From NCBI GenBank assembly GCA_035610365.1, contig CM069433.1, positions 168,408,882-168,472,881 on the forward strand: DNA of 64,000 bases, given 5' to 3'. Below, one piece after another: positions 45,447-56,332 of the stretch (within the stretch, counting starts at the first letter, position 1; every line of letters begins with the position of its first letter). The notes under the pieces are model-generated. The model searched no databases. It was not told where the DNA came from and was given only the letters and a program-made list of their open reading frames with translations. A program made the position numbers and the translations under genes. Source of the stretch: Aquatica leii (taxonomy: Eukaryota > Arthropoda > Insecta > Coleoptera > Lampyridae).

Positions 45447-47289
45447 GAAAGACCCTAAATATAAATAATTAGAATGGTTTTCCGTATGACATCATGTACT
45501 CACGCTGCACTTACAACAACGGCCTTCAAAATAAAGTCCTTTGTCTAACTGTATTGCGCAACATTGCGAAATCACTAAAAATGTTGAATTCAATAGACAA
45601 ACCATATCAAAATAAAGGTAAACTCACCAACAATTAGATGGAACGAATAAAAATCAAACCACATGGGTTTTTAAGCCATAATCAAGAAAATTTTGTCTTC
45701 CTTTCTTCACTCACGTGAATTACGCAAGCTGTTCAAACGGAAGTGCCAGTTTAAGCTACAACTCAGGTAGATTTGAAACAACGCGACGTTGCCATTGTTG
45801 CCAAACTGAATAAATTTACGTGCAATATTAGTTGCACAAAATAAACGAATGTAAAATTGAATTTACATGTAATGAACTCTAATAACGGGACGTTACATGT
45901 GATTCACCTTAAACACACCGATAATCGGTTTTCGCATATAAACGAGACAAATGCAAACTTAGTGCGTTTGTCCACTTTCCTTTTTGTTCTGTGGTGCCTA
46001 CTCAACACTCATACACTCTTTTGGAATATCAAACTGGTACATTTTCTGTGCACTCTCTTTTTGTTTTGGTTCGTGTTCTGCTTACTTTATTTATCTGTTC
46101 TCTATTTTATTATCTAGAGTTTTTTGGGTGTTTTAGTGCATAAACAAATTTATTTATTTATTATCATTTATAATTATTATTTTGAATTACTAAAAATTAA
46201 TAAAAAGTTTATCAAAATTAAAAGATCACAATTATTAATAATAGTGATTTAAAACCCTATCGCGCGCATACCTATGCGGTAACTTGAAAATATTTCTTTT
46301 ATGCAAATTTATTTATTCAAAAAATTAATTAAAAAATGTTTTATTTGTATTAAAGGTTTAAATACGTGACGTTATCTCACGACTTTTATCGTCGTGATTC
46401 ACAATAATTTACCCACTACCTGTTCACTACATTGTGTCAAACGGTAGGAATCTTTCGGTAACATACGAGTCGACTTTACAGTATTAAACAACATGTCCGA
46501 TAAGGCAAAAATCGCTAATCTAACTAAAAAACTATACCGTTATTGCTTTCTTGGTAACAGCGTCTTAGTTCATAGTTATGATTAGTGTGCGGATTTCTGG
46601 TGTTGTATTACCACAATAATTAGTTAAGCAGTTAAAAATAAATTTCACCACATTCCTCTGATGAATAGTAAATGCGAAACGTATAAAAATTCTTAATCAA
46701 TTTGCAAAACTGACGTGTTCGCAAAAAAAAATTTAAAAACAATTTAAACAATTTTTGACTGTTTATAATCGATCATCTCTTATGATTTAATGAATAATAT
46801 AATCGTCAAAAAGATCAATCAATAATTCTACGAGATAACCAGAAGTATTAATTTATCAATTCTTTAATTTAGAAAAATGTAAATTCTGACTACATAAAAA
46901 TACCAAAATAAGTTTTTTGTATTAACTTTTTTATCGACACAACATGACGATTATCATCTCTTATGTAGTTGCTTAAAAAAAATCGGGAAGAAAGTATAAA
47001 AAACTGTCTAAGGAGAGCCAAAGAATGCCGGAATCCAGAAGATAAAAAATGAAATAATCTCTAAATTTATTTTAATTGAATATAATTAGGATTACTATTT
47101 AAAAATATAGTTTTATGTAATGATAATTTGTATTTTATTTGACAAAGTTATTTTTATTCATTACGTTAAGTTGCAGAGGAGTACGTAAAATTTCGTTACT
47201 GGTTAAAAAAAAACAATAGAAAAAACCACAAAGTAGATGTACTTTGACTGAACTTTTCTTGATAAAAATATAATATACATATATAGTAG

Positions 47290-47489
47290 TAATTACGAGA
47301 GCTCTAAGTAACTCATTGCTTAAAAGCGTATGAGTTAAACATCAGAAAACGTATCTCGCCCAACACACGTTGCATTGAAAGTATCGATCGACATATTAGT
47401 TGCTATTTCTTTTCTCAATTCTTGTTTTTTACTTAACTGAGTCACACGCGAGCCACAGAGTGCAATCTGTGCTCGAGCTCTCGTAATTA
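47290..47489. mobile_element. 200-bp inverted-repeat element (MITE)
   Basis: TAATTACGAGAGCTC at 47290-47304 is matched by its exact inverse GAGCTCTCGTAATTA at 47475-47489. The interior is non-coding. Adjacent bases (TAG on the left, ATATAT on the right) do not give a decisive target duplication; a TA dinucleotide is possible. The superfamily is not assignable from this copy alone. Confidence 0.6.
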
Positions 47490-47497
47490 ATATATAT

Positions 47498-47955
47498 TGT
47501 TGCGTATTTATTTATTAAAAACTAATTTATTTAAAACTACTAATAATACGTTTACTTATTCTAGGAATATGTACAATTTTAAATTAACCGAACTAATTAA
47601 ATGTAATAATATTTAATAAAAACACTTACACTATAATTTATATCACTTACAAGAAGATAAGATAACGTCCTCGGATAGCCTCACACTTGTTTACACTGAT
47701 AATCACGTACACGATTATTCTCGGTATATTTATGTAGACACACGCGTGCTAACGATTTATTTACACTTGAATAATCTTCTTAATAGTGCAGCATTCGCTT
47801 TACGGCAATAACTGACCTACGATCTGTCTCGTCGCTATATATAGACATACGGAAATCCTTCTCGAGCGTTCCTTACTTTTCGCTATAACTTCTAGAAAAT
47901 AGATAACAGCTTCTAGAAGGCTCTTGCATTTGCAAGTAATTTCTCGAACGTTTCA
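47498..47955. repeat. solo LTR, family L1 (458 bp)
   Basis: TGTTGCGTATTTA ... TCGAACGTTTCA, flanked by ATAT at 47494-47497 and 47956-47959. Nearly collinear with 36647-37089 throughout, including GATTATTCTCGGTATATTTATG, GGCAATAACTGACCTACGAT and the CTTCTAGAAGG words. Confidence 0.8.
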
Positions 47956-48489
47956 ATATAAATATTTTTCCAATTCAATTTGTAGAAAAGGAGAGGAATG
48001 ATTACCTCCTACATATCCTACAGCCATCTAAAAGAGACGTCCCGTTGCGGATGCGCAAAAATGTCCTATAAAGACATCGTAACGATGTACACAGTTGTAG
48101 CAAAAGAATGTCCCTAGGACGTACACAGGACCAAAATGAGATGACTTTGGGACATTCAGTGATCCGCAACATCAGGTCCCAGGGACATCCTTGGGATATC
48201 TTTGTGTAGGTTGGGAATAATGTTTACTATTATAACATAAGAATAAATAGTTTCGGCTTGTAAAACTCTGAGAATATTTCTTTCAGTAACTTTTATCGTC
48301 AGATAAAACTTATCGTTTCATTAGCATCAGAAAGAACTTTTTTCGAAGTTATAAGATATCTAAAACTTTGTTTTACACAGCAATAGTTTTTTTTATTAAA
48401 GTCGTCTACGTAAAAGTTTAGCTAGTGGTTATATAAGACACAACACTATCTATAACTTTAAAGAACTATTGCTTATAGTGGTTTATTAC

Positions 48490-49198
48490 CAGTGCTGGGC
48501 AAAATACATGCACCAAAGTATTTCAAATACAAAATATTCCTATAAAAGTATTTGAAATAGGAAATACAAAATACTTTTATGTTTTTATTCAAAATACAAA
48601 ATACAAATACTTGTATTTTAAATACAAAATACAAATTAATATATACAGGTTGTTATTAATTTGTGTTTCTTCTTTACTTTTGTATTGATTTTTTCGTTTT
48701 TGTGTTTACCAAATTCATCCAGCAATTCTTGATGTTTATGCAGTAATCGAACTCAAGGTTAAAAAATTGAATAAAATTGAAATTACATACCTTCATGTGT
48801 AATTTAAAATTTGTAGTAGCTTTAAGAGTTCCACTAATTACTAAATCTTTTTGTTTAGACATTAAACATTTTGCTTTGACTTTTTTCTGAATTAGACAAA
48901 ATTTTCCATCTAAGATGGCGGAAATCGTTTTAATGTTTTGGTTGCCAAGTTCAGTTCAAACATTTCCAGATCTTTCGAATGAATCAGAACGGTACTTTAA
49001 AACCTGTTGTAATATTGCGTTGGGCAAAATACATTTATTAATGTATTTCAAATACGAAATACAAAATACCCATAACTGAGTATTTCAAATACAAAATACA
49101 AAATACGTTAGGAAAAATTCATCAAATACAAAATACAAAATACAAATGTATTTCAAATACTGTATTTTCAATAAAGTATTTGTGACTGCCCACCTCTG
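48490..49198. mobile_element. hAT deletion derivative with perfect 8-bp duplication
   Basis: The left end is CAGTGCTGGGCAAAATAC and the right end read inward is CAGAGGTGGGCAGTCAC, a typical hAT TIR. Target duplication TTTATTAC at 48482-48489 and 49199-49206 is exact. Both subterminal regions are packed with GTATTT/AAATAC words, the usual transposase-binding-type repeats of this hAT group. The centre holds a relic BED-finger exon on the minus strand (48791-48930), showing descent from an autonomous element. A second internal copy of the terminus-like GTTGGGCAAAATAC at 49018 suggests rearrangement. Confidence 0.88.
48791..48930 (-). pseudogene. hAT BED-finger exon relic
   Basis: The minus strand reads LIQKKVKAKCLMSKQKDLVI, then SGTLKATTNFKLHMK, and ends at a GTATGT donor (48790-48789). 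The spacing from K-C to N-F-x-x-H-M-K fits a BED zinc finger (A-K-C-x2-C ... N-x-x-x-H-x-x-x-H); the second Cys appears as Ser, and the final His lay beyond the splice site. No downstream exon remains inside the element. Confidence 0.6.
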
Positions 49199-49429
49199 TT
49201 TATTACATGTAGCTTTCTAAGTCAGCATCTAACTTCTGCGGAACACGTCGCTGATGAGGTAGTTTCGGTGGGTCTATTTTGGGAAAAGCGTTTTTTTAGT
49301 TGATAGTTATTCAAAACTGTAAAAACAAATCTTGCTTTCTGAAAAATGTTATTATAGTCTTTAAACATGCAAGCATAGTAGTTGAAACGAAAAGAGCCTT
49401 TTATAAACATACTCAGTGACAGTGGTGTT

Positions 49430-49720
49430 TAGCGACCCCGTAGCTGAGTACACTTCTGTATACCTTTAGGTATCGACAAAATAAGATGGTCGATGTTTGC
49501 TTGCGGTACTTCGTTCCAAGCAACTTAAACATTGTGGATTAACACACATTATGTTTGATGGGATTTAAATCTGGTGCCCACGACAAAACATTGACGCCTG
49601 CTTTTTAGAGGAAGTCTATTTGACGAGCATTATGGGGGCGTGCGTTGTTCTTTTGAAAAAAGACGTGTGGACAGCTATCTAAATAAGACAGTAAAGTGGT
49701 TTGCAGGACATCATCAACTT
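49430..49720 (-). pseudogene. Tc1/mariner transposase fragment
   Basis: The minus strand contains FFQKNNARPHNARQIDFL, a stop, then KAGVNVLSWAPDLNPIKH. These are the second Asp block (F-x-Q-D-N-A-x-x-H; here the Asp is Asn) and the third acidic block (S-P-D-L-N-P-I-E; here Glu is Lys) of the DDE/DDD catalytic domain. Upstream VLQTTLLSYLDS is weakly compatible. Both catalytic residues are replaced and a stop lies between, so it is dead. No TIRs were found. Confidence 0.75.
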
Positions 49721-49792
49721 AACACGCAACTGTCGAACAAAGAGATAAAATCTTGTTTTCGCAAAAATATTATCAATGATAGTTGACATAGT

Positions 49793-50602
49793 TGTTACGT
49801 GCATAAATTTAAATAATGCACTACCCTGTATATTGGTTTAATTAAAAATTACTCTTCTATTTCTCGACTCTATCTATCGGGCTCGTTGGTCTCTTCGTAT
49901 TAAGTAGACGATATCCGGTGAGATACGGGCATTTTGGACTTTAACATTGTTCATGTTATAACCTATGTCTGCGTGAATTAAAAATCGTTTTCTCAAAACA
50001 TCCACGTGTTGAGACACGATGGGTAATAGAAGTCTTCTTAATTAACTAATTTAATCCACGCAGGCGCCATGTGCTACCTCCTAAATATGGGTATTCTTGT
50101 CGTAATTTAAAATCTACAAGGGAAAATTATAATTTCATTACGATCGTAAAGTATTCGAGTCGTTACCGGCCATTCCACCACGATCTGGCACATGTTTCTA
50201 GTCGATACCGAATTATGAGGGATTAACATCGACAAATACTTTCATGGGACGATTATAACTATCTATAAGGCCTACGGTTAAAACTAAATAAACCGAAGAC
50301 AATCACATTTCTGCGAGATTTTACTCATGCGGCAAACACCTGCGAAACCAACTGTCATCGAAGGTGTATAACAGCATTCGACAACCGGGTTATATTATAT
50401 GTATTTTCTTTAACATTAAGTAACCATTTTTGTAGATCTTGATTTCGTGAGGCATTGGTTTGACACGATTTGCGACTCAAATTGATTTCAGGCTCACTTG
50501 CCGGGGAAAGCGCTTTCTTCGACCAAGTAGGAGTTAGTGTATTGGGGGTAAGTTGATTTATTTATTTGTTCGCTGTCAGTAAGGTCGCTCACGAAACTGT
50601 AG
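49793..50602 (+). repeat. LTR-like repeat, family L2, copy 2
   Basis: TGTTACGTGCATAAATTT onward matches 42918-43250, then diverges and rejoins around the GGTAAGTTGATTT and TTCGCTGTCAGTAAGG region. Copy 2 is less truncated downstream and is followed by about 400 bp with its own internal near-duplicate (GCTTTATTACCATTAAGG / TGTTTTATTATCAGTAATG). No coding region of a retroelement was recognised beyond it. Confidence 0.6.
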
Positions 50603-51454
50603 CTAATGTTAATTCCGTAATTGCTAACATTGCTTTATTACCATTAAGGTAGTATCATTAGTATTTTGTATTTTTCGCATGCTGTGTAGAACCAATAATT
50701 ATTACGAAAGTTTAGTATTAATTCAGTAATTATTATCACTGTTTTATTATCAGTAATGTCGTATTATTAATTACTTTGTATGTTTCGCATACTGTGTATA
50801 AACAATATTTACTACAAACTATTCTTCGTTGTTCATTTCAACGTAACTTACTTATGTATTGTGTGTTGCCGATACTACTGGCATTCCTGTACTGAAAATT
50901 CGATATACTTGTGATAATCATCGACGATTCTAAATTAAAGTTGTTATCTTGGTTACTCTTTCTTTTATGGCAACATACCTTTCTCTTTTGATCGTCGTTA
51001 TCTAATAACAAACGTTGGCTACTCGAGCATCAGAGTAATAAGGATTACGAACCTCCAATTGTGTTACAAGTTTGGACCATCTGTCGTGAGCGAGGCAGAA
51101 CTGTTGTCTTAGATCAGCTCTGACGCCCTTAAGCATACTTCCTATGAACCTCCCATACTTCCGACTATATGAGTTGGCTCTGCAAGGTTCGTAAAACCTA
51201 AAGCTTGTAACATAGTTACCATAGCAGTAATGAAGATGAAGAAATAATTTTTCTGGGTATAACACTTTTAATGTCACTGAGTATAGTTATACCCATAATT
51301 CGTATATTAATATAATAAAAAAAGTCAAAGGATTCCAAATGGGACAAGAAACCACTTCCTTTTGCTTCAACTTTATCTTTTTCAAATTTTACCAGTGTTA
51401 ACATAAAAGCTAAAAGACTCAAATAATTTATCAAAATAGAGATCATACAAACAT
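50603..51454. other. no recognised gene; one unexplained open frame
   Basis: A minus-strand frame at 51002-51277 contains KGVRADLRQQFCLAHDRWSK, then LVTQLEVRNPYYSD, and is less AT-biased than its surroundings. It could be a retroelement gag relic, but I cannot assign it. The rest is AT-rich spacer. Confidence 0.35.
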
Positions 51455-51958
51455 AACTGATTGTCTATTTATTTGGACAAGGACAAATATTTCCACTTTT
51501 GTTTTTCGCTTTATTTCGAAATCGAGAAAATATCTGGATTTGCCTCAGAAAACTTTATTTATACAGAAAATATTTACACATTTATAACTACACGTAACAA
51601 CGATCTAACGATATTTAAGAAAAACATTTACACTAATTTATGTAGTACAATCACTTAAAAGATAATGTCAGCGGATAACTTCTGTTTATCTTAAAACTGA
51701 CACTTGTTTATATTAAAGACACGTACGTTTATACTCCGTTATATTTATCTCGAACACACGCGTTAATCACTTATTTATTTAAACATCTTCTTAACACTTC
51801 CGACTTCGAATAACTGACCTATGCTCTCTTTGCACCGTTCTTATATATTTCCGTTATCTATTCCGACAAGTTTCTACATCTTTCGGTAAACGTTCTAGAA
51901 GCTGATAATAACTTTGGGAACGCTCTCGAACTTGACAATAATTTCTCGAACGTTTCAG
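51455..51958. repeat. diverged L1-family LTR
   Basis: Collinear with the two solo LTRs but clearly older or from a subfamily: AAAACATTTACACTAATTTATG, GCGGATAAC, ACACACGCGTTAATCAC, AACTGACCTATGCTC, ACGTTCTAGAAGCTGATAA and the shared TTTCTCGAACGTTTCA end. The left end and any target duplication are unclear, so the start is approximate. Confidence 0.6.
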
Positions 51959-53933
51959 TTTCTTTAATTCAAATAAAAGCACTAAACATGTAAAATGAGT
52001 ATCTTTTTAACTAGCTAGGATCAAATTTACATTTAAATGGAAACGCTAGGGAATACCTTCTTGGACCTACTGCACAATATGAATTTATAATTGAAATTTA
52101 TTTAAAAATACCTTTTTTTATGTAGTTACAAGATCTTTTGTTTACTCTTTTGTATAAATAATCTATATTTTATTAAAACGATAAACTCTGAATGGCTGAT
52201 TACTGTATTGCAATGCAATGAGGTATATGGAGTGCAATCAGAAAATGTAAAATTACATTATTTCTTCCACGCGATTGTCTGTTGTCAGTTCTTTTAAAAC
52301 TATAACACAATTTCAGAGACGAATTGCACAAGTGGAAATGAAAAACTAGAGCAATTTCTTGCAGTGGAAAAATCGCAGGAACGAATTGTACAAGTGAGAA
52401 CCAGTTTCTGTAAAAAAGATATGTTTTTACATATTCTCTATAGTATCTACCAAAGATCTGGACCTAAATGTAATACAAAATTCAGACTCAGCAAAATGTG
52501 TTAATGTATACTCAATTACGATTATCTCGTAACCAGAACAAGACTAAGCTAAATAAACAAAAAAAATGTGCAATGTAAGGAGTATGAATTCTAAATTCAG
52601 CTTTCTTCGAGCTCAGTTCGACAACTCTATTCAATAGATGCTGAACTATTGTCTTCGATAAATTTTATTTTGGCGTGCGTGCAAGCCAAAGACTTAAAGA
52701 CAACGAAGTTTTGCTAAAGATGTTCTCCCTACTTACGAAGGCCGTGGATGAGAAAGACCACTCTATGTACTAGCAGTTAAAGAACAAGTAAAAGAACAAA
52801 TCTTTTCAACACAATTAGAGTTTTTATTGTTTTTCTTCAGTGTATGTGCAGGTGTTGCAAACTGTAGATCAGCAACAAAAGTGGCACTTGAGAAATAATT
52901 TGTTAACGTGTCCTTTATACGGTACGCCGTCTAACAGTTAACCGACGTTGATTTTGAACCGCGACGTGAATTTTGTGAGTATTTGCAGTAACAAAAAGCT
53001 TCAAGCAGGGCGTCTACTGAATCATGGCATACTGCCCAGCACGGCTGGCTCGGCAACCACCGCCCACTGATTCGGCACAGACCGCCCAGCATGGCCATCA
53101 ATAATAATTAATAAATAGCGAAATTTATACATGTCTTTTCCGGACATTTCGTTTTTTTGTGATATTTTAATCCATACATTTACCTTTCGAATGTTATCGT
53201 ATAATATCTGTCTTTCTGATCATAAAAATTTATATGATGGAACATTTTCAATCAATACTTCGTCAGACATTATATATATACATTATACATACATATACAA
53301 TATACACAAACACAGTTGTTATACGGAATCCAACTTTTAGTTCAAGTAAAAATAAAGGTTTTGGTCTGGTTTTCGGTTTTATTTGGTCTTAGTATGTAAT
53401 TGCTAACTGCTGTTGTTTTGTAGCAGTAGATGCAAACAAGAAAAACAAAGATTTTACCATGGTAAATACGAGCCTTTATTAAAACTCATTTCCCACGTGA
53501 TCTATGAGTTGAGCATCAACATTGTTTTAGGTTGGTAGTGTTATCACAGGTACTACCGTTTAGTAACATTTTTTGACATTCTAGTTTGACGTTTTCGGGT
53601 ATTATTGTTCATTTAGTTATTTTTTTGTACGTTATACCAATCAAAGCAATGATGGTTGCCTAATATATATGTCACGTGGGATCCAATCATTTATGAAGGC
53701 CCTGTATTATTTTAGTTTAAAAATATATGTACATAAATCAAAACTAAAACTAATTCTTTCAATTTAACTAAATTTTATATTAACTTATAAAATAACTTAT
53801 ATTTGTATAATATTCACGATTGATTCCAATCGTGAGTTATTATATTCTTCTAAAACGTGGAATCTCATTAAATTATTACATTTAAAATTATTAAAAATTA
53901 AAAAATGTTCATTTATTGTAAAAGTTTATAAAA
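51959..53933. other. no recognisable gene
   Basis: About 2 kb without a supported gene. A G/C-richer patch at 53010-53100 has a short internal repetition (CTGCCCAGCACGGC / CCGCCCAGCATGGC). The open frame at 53131-53340 is AT-driven. A region at 52560-52760 is less AT-biased, but no family was recognised on either strand. Confidence 0.4.
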
Positions 53934-55381
53934 AACTGGCATGGTCACCACACGACTTTCCTATAAGGAATGGTGAAGAAATATTTACATATTTTTTTAG
54001 GTTATACTGTCATATAACAATTTTGAAGTGATATGTACACGTTTGTATTGATTTTCTAGCATATTTGTGCGCCTCGATAATACTTACCCCTTTAGTAAAT
54101 CAGTAAAAAAAATCGTCGCAAAGCAGGAATCGAAACTATATTATACTTGTGAATTCATTTTAAATTACAAACTAAATATCTGATAAACTGTTAAATGTTT
54201 TTTATTTAAATAAATTGTTAGGAAGAATTATCTCTATAAGAAACTAAAAATAATTCGAATAGTTTACATACATACAAAATGATATAAGAAAAACTGTTAA
54301 AAATGCCGGATACACCCAGTTCCGGTTTCTTAATCAAATCTATATTTTGATAGAGCCGAGAGAATATGAAAAGCCAGCTCCATACCAAACTTCGAGTAAT
54401 TAGGACTTTTGGTTCGAGAGTTATCGTGGGTACATCCAAAGATAATTTAAATAAGATGCAGCATTTCGTATATATACAAGTCAAATTTTTAATAAACTGT
54501 TAATGTTAGAAAATTTTTTTATTGAAATAAATTATTAGGAAGAATTAACTCTATAAGAAACTGTAAAAACAATTCAAATAATTTACATACGTACAAAATT
54601 ATATAGGAAAAACCGTTAAAAATGGCGGATGCACATACTTCCGGTATCTTTATCAAACTCATCTTTTGATAGAACCGATAAAATATAAAAAGCCAGCTCC
54701 ATACCAAACTTCAAGGAATTAGGACTTTTGGTTCAAGAGTTATCGTGGGTACATCCAAAGATAATTTAAATAAGATGCAGCATTCCGTATATAAACAAGT
54801 CAAAAGAATTTAGAGAAAAATTGTTATTTTTTAACGTATCTTGCTTTCCTTTCAAGATATGGAATTTTTTCTAAAAAAAAATTGTCCTAGGCTGGATTCG
54901 AACCTAGGATCATATATTGAATTCAATTTCAATTATAAATCAAATATCTAATAAACTGTTAATGTTAGAAAAAAAAATTATTTGAATAAATTGTTAAAAA
55001 GAATTAACTCTATAAGAAACTGTAAAAGTAATTTGAATAATTTACATAGCTACGAAATTGTATAAGAAAAACTGTTAGAAATGGCGGATACGCCCACTTC
55101 CGGTTTCTTTATCAGACCCATATTTTGATAGAACCGAGAGAATATGAAAAGCCAACTCCATACCAAATTTCAAGTTACTAGGACTTATGGTTCGAAAGTT
55201 ATCGTGGGTACATCTTTACACACAGACACACACATACACAGACACAACACACAGACACCCAAAAATTTTTTGTCAAAAATACTTTTTTCCGATTCAGGAG
55301 ATCGTGAAACGTGAAATTATGCAAAAAAAAATTTTTTTTTTTAATTGCGATCGCTATACTTTCCTTATAGGAAAGTAAAAA
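53934..55381 (+). repeat. palindromic-end repeat, copy C (three monomers)
   Basis: Starts AACTGGCATGGTCACCACAC, then GACTTTCCTATAAGG, and ends ACTTTCCTTATAGGAAAGTA. A left domain (AATTTTGAAGTGATATGTAC ... TTAGTAAATCAG) is followed by three tandem monomers at about 54110-54480, 54490-54800 and 54870-55350. The first two are joined by an identical tail (CCAAAGATAATTTAAATAAG, ATGCAGCATT) and lack the ACACAGACA block, while the last keeps it. Unequal exchange or replication slippage between monomers would explain the one/two/three copy series seen in this window. Confidence 0.8.
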
Positions 55382-55507
55382 ATAGTACCTTTTTAAGACG
55401 TTTTTTTGAAATCATCAAAAAGAGACGTTGTTACTAGGTGATTGATGTCTCTTGAACCAATGTGACCAAAAATAGACGTCAAAAAAGCGGATTATATGCT
55501 ACCTGGG
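55382..55507. repeat. GACGTC-family terminus (TGCTACCTGGG)
   Basis: AAGACGT, GAGACGTTG, ATGTCTC and TAGACGTC words lead into TGCTACCTGGG at 55497-55507, the exact inverse of the CCCAGGTAGCA at 44279-44289. Palindromic-end repeat copy C appears to have inserted immediately inside this element. Whether this is the right end of an element starting at 44279 (11.2 kb) or of a separate copy is unresolved. Confidence 0.5.
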
Positions 55508-56332
55508 AAATTGTTTAAAATTTGCAGGATTTTAAATTAATCTAATTTCTCGCATTTTTATATCAAATAACTTCAACATTAAATTAACCAGAAAATGTTC
55601 TGTTTATATACAATGATATTATTAATGATGGATAATACCTTCTTACTTCTATTTCATAAAAAATTTCTTTGTAATACGAAATAAACCGATAAATTCTTCT
55701 CTGTATGACTTATTTTGGTAATGTAATTTCTTGTAGTATTAACGATTCATAGACTTGTAAAAATAGCTGAGGGTGTATTTTCGTTTTTATGAGAAATTAA
55801 TATAAGTTTCTTTTATTTGTAGCGTAAAATAATTTAGTTAAAAACGAATTTTAGATTGAAATACGGCATAATTTACTTCTAACTTGACACTTATTTATTT
55901 GAAATAATTTGTTATGTACTACAGTGCACAAAAAAAAACGGGAAATATTATATGACCGAAGTATAATTTTAAATTTTAGGTTTTCTTTCACATTGATACT
56001 ATTTAAAACCGCCGCGCTTTTCAAGAGAAATGTATAACTTGTGGCAACTTCAACTATACACTTGAGTTATTAAAGTTTCACTTCGTAAACGAATAAAAAA
56101 TGTAAAGTTTTATTCAAAAACAGTCAAATAAACTTTTGGTCTGCTTGGGTGTATTTTTAAATAAATTTTAAAATTCAAAAATATAGGGTATATCCATAAG
56201 TTGGTATTAATTGACGTTTAACAAGTTGTATGTTGGCACTGCTACGCGTTAGAACGTTGGTACCGGGTGTTTATGGTTCTCACACGTGTATAGCAATTTC
56301 ATAAGTTAAATTAGATTTTCCAAAAGGATAAG
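55508..56332. other. upstream region of RPF2; no other gene seen
   Basis: AT-rich. The last 120 bp (GCACTGCTACGCGTTAGAAC ... CACACGTGTATAG) are less AT-biased and are the best place for the RPF2 promoter and 5' UTR, but no specific element can be named. Confidence 0.4.

Larger units (their letters stand above)
44279..48215. mobile_element. GACGTC-array DNA element with CCCAGGTAGCA end (putative)
   Basis: The left end is CCCAGGTAGCAC, followed within 280 bp by many ACGT/GACGTC and GGACGTCCT variants (GACGTCCTAAGGACGT, GGACGTCCTCAGGATGTC). A similar array at 48028-48215 (GAGACGTCCCG, ATGTCCCTAGGACGT, GGGACATCCTTGGGATATC) ends GTGTAGGTTGGG, an imperfect inverse of the left end. I read this as one element of about 3.9 kb that later received a 200-bp inverted-repeat element (47290-47489) and a solo LTR (47498-47955). 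No transposase is visible and no target duplication is clear, so the left and right ends might belong to different copies. A third terminus of the same type lies at 55382-55507. Confidence 0.45.

Noticed and set aside
51002..51277. 91-codon minus-strand frame (ADLRQQFCLAHDRW)
   Set aside because: Composition is suggestive of a gag relic, but no family match can be claimed by eye; left as unexplained in the region note.
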